47,210 nucleotides of DNA from Thermoleophilaceae bacterium (GCA_016929195.1 JAFGJG010000055.1:1-47210), one strand, 5' to 3'. Counted from the first letter of the stretch, positions 1 through 7,692 are shown. The notes: generated by a model from the sequence alone, not told the origin. Translations and numbers: made by a program.

Positions 1-474
1 GAGATGAAGGAGAAGAAGCACCGCGTCGAGGACGCGCTGCAGGCCACCCGGGCCGCCCTCGAGGAGGGCATCGTCCCGGGCGGCGGCACCGCCCTGCTCG
101 GCGCGCAGAAGGCGATCCAGCTCGACGCCCTGGAGGGCGACGAGCGGACGGGCGCGAAGATCGTGCACCGCTCGCTCGAGGAGCCGCTCCGCCAGCTCGC
201 CCACAACGCGGGACTGGAGGGCTCGGTCGTCGTCAACGACGTCCGTAACGCCAAGGGCAAGAACCAGGGGCTGAACGCCGACACCGGCGAGATCGTCGAT
301 CTTGTGGCGGCCGGCGTCATCGACCCCGCGATGGTCACGCGCTCGGCGCTCCAGAACGCCGCGTCGATCGCGAAGAACATCCTCACCACCGAGGCGATCG
401 TCGCCGAGATCCCCGAGAAGGACGGCGGGGGGATGCCGGGCGGCATGCCGGGTGGCATGGACGGGATGATGTAG
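1..474 (+). CDS. groEL: Chaperonin GroEL (Hsp60), C-terminal part
   Basis: This is the last 157 codons of a 60-kDa chaperonin; the 5' part lies outside the window. It begins inside the conserved stretch [19 protein letters not shown] and continues through [12 protein letters not shown], both hallmarks of the equatorial domain. It ends in the Gly/Met-rich tail [15 protein letters not shown] typical of GroEL, which lines the floor of the folding chamber. The ATP-dependent cytoplasmic folding role is family knowledge. No groES is visible here; actinobacteria often carry an additional groEL copy away from groES. A perfect 13-bp stem-loop follows the stop codon and is the likely terminator. The identification is secure; which paralogue it is cannot be told. 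Confidence 0.97.
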   Translation, partial: EMKEKKHRVEDALQATRAALEEGIVPGGGTALLGAQKAIQLDALEGDERTGAKIVHRSLEEPLRQLAHNAGLEGSVVVNDVRNAKGKNQGLNADTGEIVDLVAAGVIDPAMVTRSALQNAASIAKNILTTEAIVAEIPEKDGGGMPGGMPGGMDGMM

Positions 475-499
475 CCCGTCCTTCTCCGCAGTTTTCCTT

Positions 500-530
500 C
501 AAGGGGCCCGGCACCGCGCCGGGCCCCTTG
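500..530. terminator. Bidirectional hairpin terminator between groEL and the epimerase-like gene
   Basis: A perfect 13-bp stem (CAAGGGGCCCGGC at 500-512 with its complement at 518-530) closes a 5-nt loop. It sits between two convergent stop codons, 26 nt after groEL and 5 nt beyond the end of the minus-strand gene. It is symmetrical enough to serve both strands. Short T-rich stretches flank it (gttttcctt on the left). Confidence 0.8.
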
Positions 531-534
531 TCGT

Positions 535-1416
535 TCAGGGGCCGCCCAGGACCGCGCTCATGGGCAGCGGCCGAACACCGAGCGACTCCACGTCGGCGGT
601 GCCGCGCGACGTGGTCATCGGCTCCTCCATCAGCTCCGCCTCCTCCCAGGTGGCGAACACCTTCGGCCCGGCCACGCGGCGAAGGGCGTTCAGCGAGGCG
701 CGCACCACGGGCAGCGGCACGTTCACGAGCCGGCGGCGGCGGCCGGTCGGGCGCAGCGCCACCCGGACGATGTCCTCGTACGAGATCGTCTCGGGCCCGG
801 CCAGCTCGTACTCGCGCCTCGGCGTCCCGTTCGGCGACGTGAGCGCGGCGGCCACGCAGGCCGCCACGTCCTCCGCCCAGATCGGCTGATAGAGCGCCCG
901 CCCGGACCCGGAGAGGGGTATCGCCGGGAGGTAGGAGAAGCGCTCCAGGAGCGTCAGCCACGGGTCGCCGGGCGCGTAGACGATCGAGGGCGCGAACACG
1001 ACCGTCTCGAGGTCGGCCGCGCGCACGGCCTCCTCCGCGAGCGCCTTGGCGCGGAAGAAGCGGGTGCGCGAGTGGTGCTCCGCCCCGAGCGCCGAGAAGA
1101 ACAGGAACCGGCGCGCCCCGCTGCGCTCGGCGGCGCGCACGAGCCTCAGCGTCGCCATGGCGTTGAGCTCCTCCATGGACGCGCCCGGCTGGTCGCGGAT
1201 CGACGCGGCCAGGTGGATGACCGTGTCCACGCCGCGCAGGGCGTTGCGGAACGAGGGCGGGTCGGCGAGGTCGCCGAGCGCGATCTGCACGCGCACCCGC
1301 GCGTCGCCGAGGCGGCGTGAGTCGCGGACGAGGCAGCGCACCGGCTCGCCCGTTGCGGTCAGCCGCCGCAGCAGGGCGGTCCCGATGGTGCCGCTTGCCC
1401 CGGTGAGCAGGATCAC
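535..1416 (-). CDS. NAD(P)-binding epimerase/NmrA-like protein (atypical SDR)
   Basis: This 293-residue protein starts with the Rossmann nucleotide-binding motif ILLTGASGTIG (GxxGxxG at residues 6-12). It continues as an extended/atypical short-chain dehydrogenase of the NDUFA9/NmrA group, with VDTVIHLAA, FLFFSALGA and FAPSIVYAPGD marking successive strands. Such proteins bind NAD(P)H and act as sugar epimerases, quinone-related reductases or redox sensors; the substrate cannot be read here. I chose the GTG at 1416 because the Rossmann strand begins there and a TAGGCT box lies exactly 8 nt upstream, overlapping the stop of the methyltransferase gene 11 bp upstream. The frame stays open further upstream, but only antisense to that gene. 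Confidence 0.85.
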   Translation of the reverse strand: MILLTGASGTIGTALLRRLTATGEPVRCLVRDSRRLGDARVRVQIALGDLADPPSFRNALRGVDTVIHLAASIRDQPGASMEELNAMATLRLVRAAERSGARRFLFFSALGAEHHSRTRFFRAKALAEEAVRAADLETVVFAPSIVYAPGDPWLTLLERFSYLPAIPLSGSGRALYQPIWAEDVAACVAAALTSPNGTPRREYELAGPETISYEDIVRVALRPTGRRRRLVNVPLPVVRASLNALRRVAGPKVFATWEEAELMEEPMTTSRGTADVESLGVRPLPMSAVLGGP

Positions 1417-1424
1417 GCGGCGCC

Positions 1425-1430
1425 AGCCTA
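1425..1430 (-). promoter_or_regulatory. -10-like box TAGGCT, leaderless-type start
   Basis: TAGGCT lies 8 nt before the GTG of the epimerase-like gene and contains the TAG stop codon of the upstream methyltransferase gene. The distance fits transcription starting at or next to the start codon. Confidence 0.45.
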
Positions 1431-2426
1431 GCCCGCGCGGGCCACCACGAGGATGCGCCACGGGGCGAGCGGCGTCACATGCACCTCCACGTCGCCGAAG
1501 CCGGCGCCGGCGAGCCACTCGCGGATCTCGGTGCGCGTGAAGTTGCGGCTGTGGCTCCAGGCATAGAACAGGAGGCTCGACATCGCACCGCCCTCGGCCC
1601 ATTCCTCGCCCGGCTCGGCGCCCGCCGTGTCCCCGATCACGAGGCACCCGCCGGGACGCAGCGCCGCCGCGGCCATGCGGAAGAGCTCGCGGTTTCGCTC
1701 CTCGGGCAGGTGGTGGATCAGGTTGAAGACCGACACCACGTCGAGGTCCTCGCCCAGGCCGAGCTCGAAGACGTCCCCCTCCGTGAAGGCCACCCTGTCG
1801 GAGAGGCCCTGCTCGGCCACGATCGCCCGGCCCACGGCGGCGCTCGGCGGCAGGTCGAGCACGGTCGCCTCCAGGCCCGGGTGGCGCACGCACATGGCCA
1901 TCGCGAAGCCGCCGTGGCCGCCCGCCACGTCCACCATCCGGCGCGGGCTCTCCACGGGCACGAGCGCGGCGTTTCGCTCGTTGGCCGGGCGCGAGATCTC
2001 GAACAGCCCGCGGATGTAGCCCTCCCACCCCCGCTCGTCCCAGCGGTCCTCGTGCAACCGAAAGGCCTCGCCGTCGCGCACCGCGCCCGGCAGCAGGGCG
2101 AGCACCCGCCAGTGGAGATCGCCCTGCTCGCCCACGAAGGTGGCGATCGACTCCGGCGACGAGCCCACCAGAAGCCGCTCGCTCACGGGCGCGTTGCGCA
2201 GCAGGGCGTCCTCGCGCTCGAGGTATCCGGACGCCACCAGCGTGCTCGCCAGCACCTCGGCGCCCTGAGGGTCGAGACCCAGCCGGGCCGCCAGTTCGGC
2301 GGCGGTGCCGGGCTCCTCGTGCAGAGCGTCGAAGAGGCCCAGCATCGCGGCCGTGGAGAGCGCCCGCGCGCGGATCAGGGCGGTGAACGAGTCCTCGAAG
2401 GGATCCGGTGTCGGGTGGTTCGCCAC
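1428..2426 (-). CDS. SAM-dependent methyltransferase, O-methyltransferase type
   Basis: The 332-residue protein has the two-part layout of the plant COMT/acetylserotonin O-methyltransferase-like family. A helical, winged-helix dimerisation domain occupies residues 10-90 (LGLFDALHEEPGTAAELAARLG). The Rossmann methyltransferase domain follows, with SAM motif I VDVAGGHGG at 165-173. The later FNLIHHLPEE and RPGGCLVIGD match family motifs. It should methylate a small-molecule oxygen (or nitrogen); the substrate is unknown. The GTG at 2426 is preferred over an ATG at 2498 because a TACCTT box sits 6 nt before it and the longer form would run into the ferredoxin start. The epimerase-like gene follows after 11 bp, so the two may share a pathway. 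Confidence 0.82.
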   Translation of the reverse strand: MANHPTPDPFEDSFTALIRARALSTAAMLGLFDALHEEPGTAAELAARLGLDPQGAEVLASTLVASGYLEREDALLRNAPVSERLLVGSSPESIATFVGEQGDLHWRVLALLPGAVRDGEAFRLHEDRWDERGWEGYIRGLFEISRPANERNAALVPVESPRRMVDVAGGHGGFAMAMCVRHPGLEATVLDLPPSAAVGRAIVAEQGLSDRVAFTEGDVFELGLGEDLDVVSVFNLIHHLPEERNRELFRMAAAALRPGGCLVIGDTAGAEPGEEWAEGGAMSSLLFYAWSHSRNFTRTEIREWLAGAGFGDVEVHVTPLAPWRILVVARAG

Positions 2427-2432
2427 GCTCCG

Positions 2433-2438
2433 AAGGTA
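2433..2438 (-). promoter_or_regulatory. -10-like box TACCTT for the methyltransferase gene
   Basis: TACCTT is 6 nt from the GTG at 2426, in the 74-bp gap shared with the divergent ferredoxin gene. It supports the downstream start. Confidence 0.4.
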
Positions 2439-2500
2439 CAATCTCGTCTCCTCGCGCCGCGGGCGCCCTACCCGAGACGAGAAGGACCACAAGGACACCC

Positions 2501-2767
2501 ATGGCCTACGTGATCGCCGAACCCTGCATCGGACAGAAGGACAACTCGTGCGTCGAGGTGTGCCCGGTGGACTGCATCCACCCCACCCCCGACGAGCCCG
2601 ACTACGAGAACGTCGAGCAGCTCTACATCGACCCCGAGGAGTGCATCGACTGCGACGCCTGCGTCGAGGCGTGCCCGGTCGACGCGTGCTTCGCCGAGGA
2701 TCAGCTGCCGGACGAGTGGCAGAAGTACACCGAGGTCAACGCGGCGTACTTCAAGCAGGCTTCCTGA
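2501..2767 (+). CDS. fdxA: 7Fe ferredoxin ([3Fe-4S][4Fe-4S])
   Basis: This 88-residue electron carrier has two cluster motifs. The first is C9-x7-C17-x3-C21-P with an extra C25. The second is a C-x2-C-x2-C-x3-CP run in EECIDCDACVEACPVD. The longer C-x7-C spacing in the first motif (CIGQKDNSCVEVCPVDC) is the signature of 7Fe ferredoxins such as Azotobacter FdI and mycobacterial FdxA. The ATG at 2501 is preceded by AAGGA at 2491-2495 and starts the canonical MAYVIAEPC. It donates low-potential electrons in the cytoplasm; the partner is not encoded next to it. A nested hairpin follows the gene. Confidence 0.96.
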   Translation: MAYVIAEPCIGQKDNSCVEVCPVDCIHPTPDEPDYENVEQLYIDPEECIDCDACVEACPVDACFAEDQLPDEWQKYTEVNAAYFKQAS

Positions 2768-2784
2768 GCCAGCGTCCCGTTCGC

Positions 2785-2833
2785 CAAGTGTCCTGCCCTG
2801 TGGTTGCCCTGCAACCAGAACCCAGGACACTTG
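2785..2833. terminator. Nested inverted repeat, probable bidirectional terminator
   Basis: An 11-bp perfect outer stem (CAAGTGTCCTG at 2785-2795, complement at 2823-2833) encloses a second perfect hairpin (TGGTTGC / GCAACCA, 2801-2817, triloop CCT). It fills most of the 82-bp gap between the convergent fdxA and mrp stops. No U-tract follows, so it could equally be a dispersed palindromic element used as a terminator. Confidence 0.6.
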
Positions 2834-2849
2834 CCCGGCGGGCGGAGTC

Positions 2850-3995
2850 CTAGGGCGCCATCGGGAGCGCGGTGCCCGTCACCTCGGGCACGGGCGGCCC
2901 GGACGGCGCCTGGAACACCGCGAGCTGCTGGGGCGTGGCGGCGATCAGGCCGCGCGCCGCGTGGCGGATGGCCTGTGAGGCCGGCGCGTCCGGGTCGTCG
3001 ATCACCAGCGGCAGGCCGATGTCCGCGGCCACGCGCAGCTCCTCCTGGAGCGGCACCTTGCCGAGCAGCGGCACGTCGAGCTCGTCGGCGAGCAGCTGGC
3101 CGCCGCCCTCGCCGAAGATCGTGAAGCGCTCGCCGTCCGGCGTCGTGAAGCCGGACATGTTCTCGATCACGCCCGCGATCTCGAGGTCGAACCGGAGCGC
3201 GGTCTCGGCGGCGCGCTTGGCCACCTTCTGAGCGGCCGGCTGCGGTGTCGTGACGATCACGAAGCGCGCCTGCGGCAGCAGCTGGGCGAGCGTCATGGAC
3301 ACGTCGCCGGTGCCGGGCGGGAGGTCGATCAGGAGGTAGTCGAGCTCGCCCCAGTCCACGTCCTCGAGGAACTGGCGGATCGCCTTGTGGAGCATCGGGC
3401 CGCGCCAGGTGATCGCCTGGTCGCGCTCCGAGAGGAAGAACTCGATCGAGATCACGCGCACTCCGCCGTGTGCCTCGAGCGGCAGGATCTTGCGCTCCGG
3501 GGACACGCGGGGCCGCCCGTGCACGCCCATCATCCGCGGGATCGAGTAGCCCCAGACGTCCGCGTCCAGCGCGGCGGCCCGGTGGCCCTCGGCCTGCAGC
3601 GCCGCGGCGAGGTTGGCGGTGAGCGTGGACTTGCCCACCCCGCCCTTGCCGGAGCCGACGCAGATGACGTTCTTGACGGCGGCGAGCGCGCCCTCGGGGA
3701 GGCCGCCCTGGCGGCCGAGGCGCTGCGCCAGGCCCTGCTTCTCGTCGTCGCTGAGGACGTCGAAGCCCACCGTGACGGTCTCCACGCCCTCCAGCTCGGA
3801 GATGCTCTCGATTACGGCCTTCTCGAAGTGGGCGCGGATCGGGCAGCCCGGGGTGGTCAGCGATACGACGACGTCGACGCGCCCCGGTCCCGGCTGCTCG
3901 ATGGAGCGGACCATTCCGAGCGTGACGATGTCCTTGCGCAGCTCGGGGTCGATGACGCGGCGGAGGGAGTCGCGGATCTGGGTCTCGGAAGGCAT
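2850..3995 (-). CDS. mrp: Mrp/ApbC-type Fe-S cluster carrier ATPase
   Basis: The protein is 381 residues. Residues 1-90 form a MIP18/DUF59 domain with the conserved TTPGCP at 48-52. A P-loop NTPase of the MinD/Mrp group follows, with the deviant Walker A GSGKGGVGKST at 114-124 and the switch-like DLPPGTGD. Family members bind and transfer iron-sulphur clusters to apoproteins using ATP. The C-terminal CxxC of the E. coli-type proteins is absent: ENMSGFTTPDGERF stands where ENMS-x-CP-x-C is usual. I chose the ATG at 3995, where the DUF59 domain begins and GACAAT lies 7 nt upstream. An ATG at 4103 would add 36 unstructured residues and read through a hairpin. It is convergent with fdxA, another Fe-S protein gene. 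Confidence 0.92.
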   Translation of the reverse strand: MPSETQIRDSLRRVIDPELRKDIVTLGMVRSIEQPGPGRVDVVVSLTTPGCPIRAHFEKAVIESISELEGVETVTVGFDVLSDDEKQGLAQRLGRQGGLPEGALAAVKNVICVGSGKGGVGKSTLTANLAAALQAEGHRAAALDADVWGYSIPRMMGVHGRPRVSPERKILPLEAHGGVRVISIEFFLSERDQAITWRGPMLHKAIRQFLEDVDWGELDYLLIDLPPGTGDVSMTLAQLLPQARFVIVTTPQPAAQKVAKRAAETALRFDLEIAGVIENMSGFTTPDGERFTIFGEGGGQLLADELDVPLLGKVPLQEELRVAADIGLPLVIDDPDAPASQAIRHAARGLIAATPQQLAVFQAPSGPPVPEVTGTALPMAP

Positions 3996-4002
3996 CGATT
4001 CG

Positions 4003-4008
4003 ATTGTC
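4003..4008 (-). promoter_or_regulatory. -10-like box GACAAT for mrp
   Basis: GACAAT lies 7 nt before the ATG at 3995, and no Shine-Dalgarno is present. Together these suggest a leaderless transcript starting downstream of the hairpin at 4029-4054. Confidence 0.35.
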
Positions 4009-4028
4009 GCAGACGCCCCCGCAAAGGC

Positions 4029-4054
4029 CGACGGCGTCCCGAGGGACGCCGTCG
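4029..4054 (-). terminator. Hairpin after the basic-protein gene
   Basis: CGACGGCGTCC and its complement form an 11-bp stem with a CGAG tetraloop. On the minus strand it is about 100 nt past the stop of the basic-protein gene and followed by cctttg, as expected for that gene's terminator. The rest of the gap (4055-4155) shows no other structure. Confidence 0.6.
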
Positions 4055-4155
4055 ACTGAGGGAGGAGAGATACTGCACTGCCGACTATTGCCGACAGCCT
4101 CACCCCGGCGCCGGTCTCTCCAGCCGGCCGGGGGGAAGTGGACTCGGCGGTTCGC

Positions 4156-4677
4156 CTAGGCGATCGCGCCCACGCGCTGCGCGAGATGCTCGGCCTGCCG
4201 CTCGACCTCGCGGCGGGTGGTCTTCACCTGACGCTCGGCGTCCCGGCGCACGCCCTTGACCGTGCGGACGGCCTTGGTGCGGCGCTGGCGCAGCTCGCGC
4301 TCGAGCCGCGTGCGGGTCCGCTTGACCTCGCGGACGGCCTTGTTGCGGGCCGTGCTGCCACGACGCTCGAACTTGCGGAGGTTCGTGGAGACGCGCTTCT
4401 GGATCTTGCCCAGCTCCTTCTCGGCGCTCTCGCGGCCCTCGGTGTAGGGCTTGGCGACGTCCACCACGGCGTCACGCGCCACGAGGGCGGCGCCGACGGG
4501 GATCAGGACGGCACGCTCGGCCTGGGCCTGGACGACCGCGGCCGTCGACAGCTCGGCCTGCGCGCGGGTCTCCGCGGCCTTGCGGGCCGACTGGCTCCGC
4601 TTGGCGGCGTTGCGGCGGCGGGTGGCGGCGGCCTTACGCGCGGTCGCCTTGCGCTGTGTCTCGGTCTGAGTAGCCAT
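4156..4677 (-). CDS. Basic Ala/Lys/Arg-rich protein, probably DNA- or polyanion-binding
   Basis: This 173-residue protein is built of Arg, Lys, Ala, Thr and Glu. The N-terminus (KATARKAAATRRRNAAKRSQ) and the C-terminal two-thirds (VREVKRTRTRLERELRQRRT) are highly basic and predicted helical. They flank one short apolar stretch near residues 55-70 (VLIPVGAALVARDAVVD). This recalls histone H1-like or HbhA-like bacterial proteins that compact DNA or bind heparin-like polymers, but I recognise no named family. The ATG at 4677 has a perfect AAGGAG 8 nt upstream. It has one of the best promoters in the window, so it is probably abundant. It is monocistronic, with a hairpin downstream. Confidence 0.75.
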   Translation of the reverse strand: MATQTETQRKATARKAAATRRRNAAKRSQSARKAAETRAQAELSTAAVVQAQAERAVLIPVGAALVARDAVVDVAKPYTEGRESAEKELGKIQKRVSTNLRKFERRGSTARNKAVREVKRTRTRLERELRQRRTKAVRTVKGVRRDAERQVKTTRREVERQAEHLAQRVGAIA

Positions 4678-4692
4678 TCTCGACTCTCCTTC

Positions 4693-4708
4693 CCCCGGCC
4701 TTCCGGGG
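4693..4708 (-). other. Small hairpin in the 5' leader of the basic-protein gene
   Basis: CCCCGG and CCGGGG close a 4-nt loop directly 5' of the AAGGAG ribosome-binding site (4686-4691). It could modulate translation or stabilise the leader. Confidence 0.35.
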
Positions 4709-4744
4709 TGCTCGGGGCAGCTTATTAGTTCTAAGTTCGATAGG

Positions 4745-4772
4745 ACTATACCACCGAACACACGTTTGTAAA
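4745..4772 (-). promoter_or_regulatory. Sigma-70-type promoter TTTACA-N16-TATAGT
   Basis: On the minus strand TTTACA (4767-4772) and TATAGT (4745-4750) are separated by 16 bp in an unusually AT-rich island. It predicts a leader of about 60 nt before the ATG at 4677. This is close to the housekeeping consensus and stands out in this GC-rich window. Confidence 0.65.
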
Positions 4773-4818
4773 CCGCTCCGGCCGAGGAGTTACATGCAAG
4801 CCGCGGAGTTGGGGGGCT

Positions 4819-5865
4819 TCAGGCGGCGGCGGGAGCGGCCACGCGGGCGAGCCAGGCATCCGGATCGCGCAGCTCATGGGCGTCCGGGAGCGCCTCGGGG
4901 CTGCGCCAGACGGCATTCAGCGCCTCGATGCCGCCGTGTTCGACGACGCCGTCGCAGAACGCCTTGCCGAGCCTGTACTGGGCGAGCTTCAGGTCGAGCC
5001 CCAGCAGGCGCTCGATCACGCGCTCCGGCGCGGAGCGCGACTGGCGCCGCCGCTCCATCGCCGCGCGCAGGCCGGCGAGGCCGGGGATCACGCGCTCGCC
5101 GAGGCTGTCCATGACGTGCTCCGAATGGCCCTCGACGACGGCCATCGCCGACTGGAGCTGCGCCATCACCTCGCGCTGCTCGCGCGTCTGGATCAGCGCG
5201 GCGAGGCCGCCCTCGCGGAAGGTGTCCACGAGCTGGCTCAGGTTCGGGAGCGAGGGCAGCCCGCCCGCGGCGCCGCGGTCGATCCGCACCTCGACGGACT
5301 CGAGGTAGCTGTGCACGAGCGACGACATGTGGCCGCGCAGCCACGGGACGCCCTGGAACTGGAACACGTGCGTGAGCTCGTGCGCGCAGATCCAGCGCTG
5401 GAACGCCTCGGGCTCGACGCCCATCGTCCCGGCGGCCCCGCTCAGGTTCGGCGCGACGAACAGGAGCCGGGCGGGGCGGTCGCCGGCCAGCAGGGAGACG
5501 TCGTACTGCCCGAGCACCCTGTGCGAGACGTAGCCCATGACGAGGCCCGCCTCGGCCGCGACCGTGGCCGCCGCGCCGGCGCGCAGGGCGCCGGCGAGCG
5601 GGCCTGCGAACGCGAGCCGGTCGTCGAGCCGCTCCGCCACGGGATCGAGCAGCTCCGCGAGCGAGTCGAGGTTCGCCGCCGCCCACTCCGAGCGCGAGAG
5701 CAGCTCCGGCTCCGGGACGGGCTCCGCGGGGACCAGCCCCGTGTACTCCTGCACGTGCCCCTCGAGCTCCGCGCAGACAGGCCCGAGGTCGAGCCCGTAG
5801 GCGGTGGGGTCGTCGGCGCCCGCGGACAGGTCCGCGACCTGCCGGGCAAGCGACCAGTCGACCAC
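4819..5865 (-). CDS. DUF2342-family zinc-dependent metallopeptidase-like protein
   Basis: This 348-residue cytoplasmic protein belongs to the actinobacterial DUF2342 family, annotated elsewhere as zincin-like or coenzyme F420 biosynthesis-associated. The zinc-binding helix HELTHVFQF (HExxH at 162-166) is intact and is preceded by LFVAPNLSG. A second conserved block, EGHSEHVMD, probably supplies the third ligand. A peptidase function is inferred from the motif only. The GTG at 5865 lies 10 bp after the stop of the LigD polymerase gene, so it looks co-transcribed with the end-joining genes. Its link to DNA repair or to F420 is not established by the sequence. Confidence 0.88.
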   Translation of the reverse strand: MVDWSLARQVADLSAGADDPTAYGLDLGPVCAELEGHVQEYTGLVPAEPVPEPELLSRSEWAAANLDSLAELLDPVAERLDDRLAFAGPLAGALRAGAAATVAAEAGLVMGYVSHRVLGQYDVSLLAGDRPARLLFVAPNLSGAAGTMGVEPEAFQRWICAHELTHVFQFQGVPWLRGHMSSLVHSYLESVEVRIDRGAAGGLPSLPNLSQLVDTFREGGLAALIQTREQREVMAQLQSAMAVVEGHSEHVMDSLGERVIPGLAGLRAAMERRRQSRSAPERVIERLLGLDLKLAQYRLGKAFCDGVVEHGGIEALNAVWRSPEALPDAHELRDPDAWLARVAAPAAA

Positions 5866-5875
5866 GTGCGGAACG

Positions 5876-6769
5876 CTACAGCTCGGGCAGCTTCTGTTGA
5901 AGCGCCTGCACGGGCTCCCACAGGTCGCCGTCCTGTGCGACGCGCTCGAGCACGGCGGCGGAGTCGAAGCTGAGCGCCTCCGGGTCGCCGAGCTCGTCCC
6001 AGCGCACCGGCGCCGAGACCGTGGGCGTGGGCCGCGCGCGCAGGGAGTAGACGGACACGGTGGTCTTGTGCTCGTCGTTCTGGCTCCAGTCGATCAGCAC
6101 CTTGCCCCTCCGGAGCTCCTTCTTCTGCGTCGACACCACCAGCTTCGGATGCCGCGCCTCGAGGTGGCGCGCGAGTGCCTGCGACAGCGGCTTCGTGTCG
6201 TCGTAGGTCGCCTCGCCCCGGTTCAGCGGCACGTAGACCTGCATGCCCTTCGAGCCGGACGTCTTCACGAACGACTCGAGCCCGAGGCTCGTGAGCGCCT
6301 CGCGCAGCAGCAGGGCGACCTCGCAGCACTCGGGGATCCCCGCCGGGGGGCCGGGGTCGAGGTCGAACGCCATCACGGCCGGGCGCTCGATCCGCTCGGC
6401 CAGGGACAGCGACGGGTGCAGCTCGATGTCGGCGAGGTTGGCCAGCCAGACCAGCGTCGGAAGGTCGTCGCAGAGGCAGAAGTCGATCGTCTTCCTGCCC
6501 ATCTCGATCGGCGCGCTGCGGACCCACTCCGGCCGGTGCGACGGGCACTGCTTCTCGTAGAAGTACTGGCCCTCGACGCCGTTTGGGTAGCGCTTCAGGG
6601 TGAGCGGCCGGCCGCGCAGGTGCGGGAGCAGCACCGGCGCGACGCGCGTGTAGTAGTCGATCACCTGCCCCTTGGTGAAGCCCACCTCGGGGTACATGAT
6701 CTTGTCGAGGTTCGAGAGCGAGAGCCGCCGGCCCTCGACCTCCACCTCCACCCTTCGGGAGGGCGGCAC
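5876..6769 (-). CDS. ligD: LigD polymerase/primase domain protein, stand-alone (NHEJ)
   Basis: This 297-residue protein corresponds to the LigD PolDom, an archaeo-eukaryotic primase fold that adds ribo- or deoxynucleotides at broken ends. Signatures include LDKIMYPEVGFTKGQVIDYY, the metal-binding DLD at 136-138 in MAFDLDPGP, and KTSGSKGMQVYVPL. The block VLIDWSQNDEHKTT corresponds to the third acidic site. In the SGSKG block a Gln (Q177) stands where many homologues have His (SGxKGxH). The gene begins 9 bp after ku and ends 10 bp before the DUF2342 gene. In M. tuberculosis the polymerase, phosphoesterase and ligase are one polypeptide; here the polymerase is separate. Confidence 0.94.
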   Translation of the reverse strand: MPPSRRVEVEVEGRRLSLSNLDKIMYPEVGFTKGQVIDYYTRVAPVLLPHLRGRPLTLKRYPNGVEGQYFYEKQCPSHRPEWVRSAPIEMGRKTIDFCLCDDLPTLVWLANLADIELHPSLSLAERIERPAVMAFDLDPGPPAGIPECCEVALLLREALTSLGLESFVKTSGSKGMQVYVPLNRGEATYDDTKPLSQALARHLEARHPKLVVSTQKKELRRGKVLIDWSQNDEHKTTVSVYSLRARPTPTVSAPVRWDELGDPEALSFDSAAVLERVAQDGDLWEPVQALQQKLPEL

Positions 6770-6778
6770 CGGACGGGG

Positions 6779-7684
6779 CTACTTCTTGGCGGCGGCCTTG
6801 CGGCGCGAGCCCGAGCCGCTGGTCTTCTTCGCGGGCTTCTTCGCGCCCTTGGAGCCGTTCGAGGACGACTTCGCCGTCTTCTTCGGGGTCTCCTTGCGGC
6901 CGCCCGGGCTCTTCGCCGCGGCGATGCTCGCCTCGAGCGCGGCCATGAGGTCCGGGACCTCCTTCGGCTGCTCGGGCGGCGCCTCCACGACGATCTCCTC
7001 GCCCTGGGCCTTGCGCTCGATCATGTCGAGCACGCGGTCGCGGTACTCGTCGCGGTACTTGTCCGGGTCGAAGTCCCCGGACAGGGAGTCGATCAGCTGG
7101 CGCGCCATGTCGAGCTCGCGCTTCGAGGTCTTCTTGGCGTCGGCGGTCGCGTCGTCCAGCGAGTCCGTGGGCACGACCTCGTCGGCGAACAGCATGGTCT
7201 CCATCGTCAGGACGTTCTCGTGCGGCCGGATCGCGACCAGGCTCTCCTTGTTGCGGATCACCACGCGCGCGATCGCGACCTTGCTCGCCTCCTCCATCGC
7301 GTCGAGCAGCAGCCGATAGGCCTTCTCGGCGCCCTTGTCGGCCACCAGGTAGTACGGGTGGTCGTAGAAGATCGGGTCGATCTGGTCGAGGTCCACGAAG
7401 TCCTCGATCTCGATGGTGCGCGTCTTCTCCGGGGCGAGCGCGTCCAGCTCGGCCGGCTCGATGATCACGTAGCGCTCCGGGCCGATCTCGTAGCCCTTCA
7501 CGAGGCGCTCGTAGGGAACCTCCTCGCCCGTCTCGGGGTTGACGCGGCGCTGCGCGATGCGCGTGCCGGTCTCACCGTCGATCTGGTGGAAGCGCACGGT
7601 CTTGCGTGAGACCGCGCTGAAGAGCTTGACCGGGATGTTGACCAGGCCGAAGCTGATGGCACCGCTCCAGATTGCGCGTGGCAT
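6779..7684 (-). CDS. ku: Ku homodimeric DNA end-binding protein
   Basis: This 301-residue protein starts with the invariant MPRAIWSGAISFGLVNIPVKL. It carries the Ku core (residues 1-250), including GYEIGPERYVIIEPAEL and ARVVIRNKESLVAIRP. Ku rings double-strand ends and recruits LigD. The last 45 residues form a Lys/Ser/Gly-rich tail (GSKGAKKPAKKTSGSGSRRK) like that of other actinobacterial Ku proteins, where it aids DNA binding and lateral movement. The gene lies between the two ligD modules. A TACCTT box 8 nt before its ATG could give it its own leaderless transcript as well as readthrough from ligD. Confidence 0.97.
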   Translation of the reverse strand: MPRAIWSGAISFGLVNIPVKLFSAVSRKTVRFHQIDGETGTRIAQRRVNPETGEEVPYERLVKGYEIGPERYVIIEPAELDALAPEKTRTIEIEDFVDLDQIDPIFYDHPYYLVADKGAEKAYRLLLDAMEEASKVAIARVVIRNKESLVAIRPHENVLTMETMLFADEVVPTDSLDDATADAKKTSKRELDMARQLIDSLSGDFDPDKYRDEYRDRVLDMIERKAQGEEIVVEAPPEQPKEVPDLMAALEASIAAAKSPGGRKETPKKTAKSSSNGSKGAKKPAKKTSGSGSRRKAAAKK

Positions 7685-7692
7685 AGCGTCTC

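Noticed and set aside
535-2502. A 655-codon frame suggesting a methyltransferase-epimerase fusion
   Set aside because: The upstream part is an out-of-frame reading of the methyltransferase gene, which is itself complete in another frame and ends at 1428.
4678-4761. A longer form of the basic protein starting at 4761
   Set aside because: It would begin upstream of or within the promoter region and skip a perfect AAGGAG-spaced ATG at 4677.
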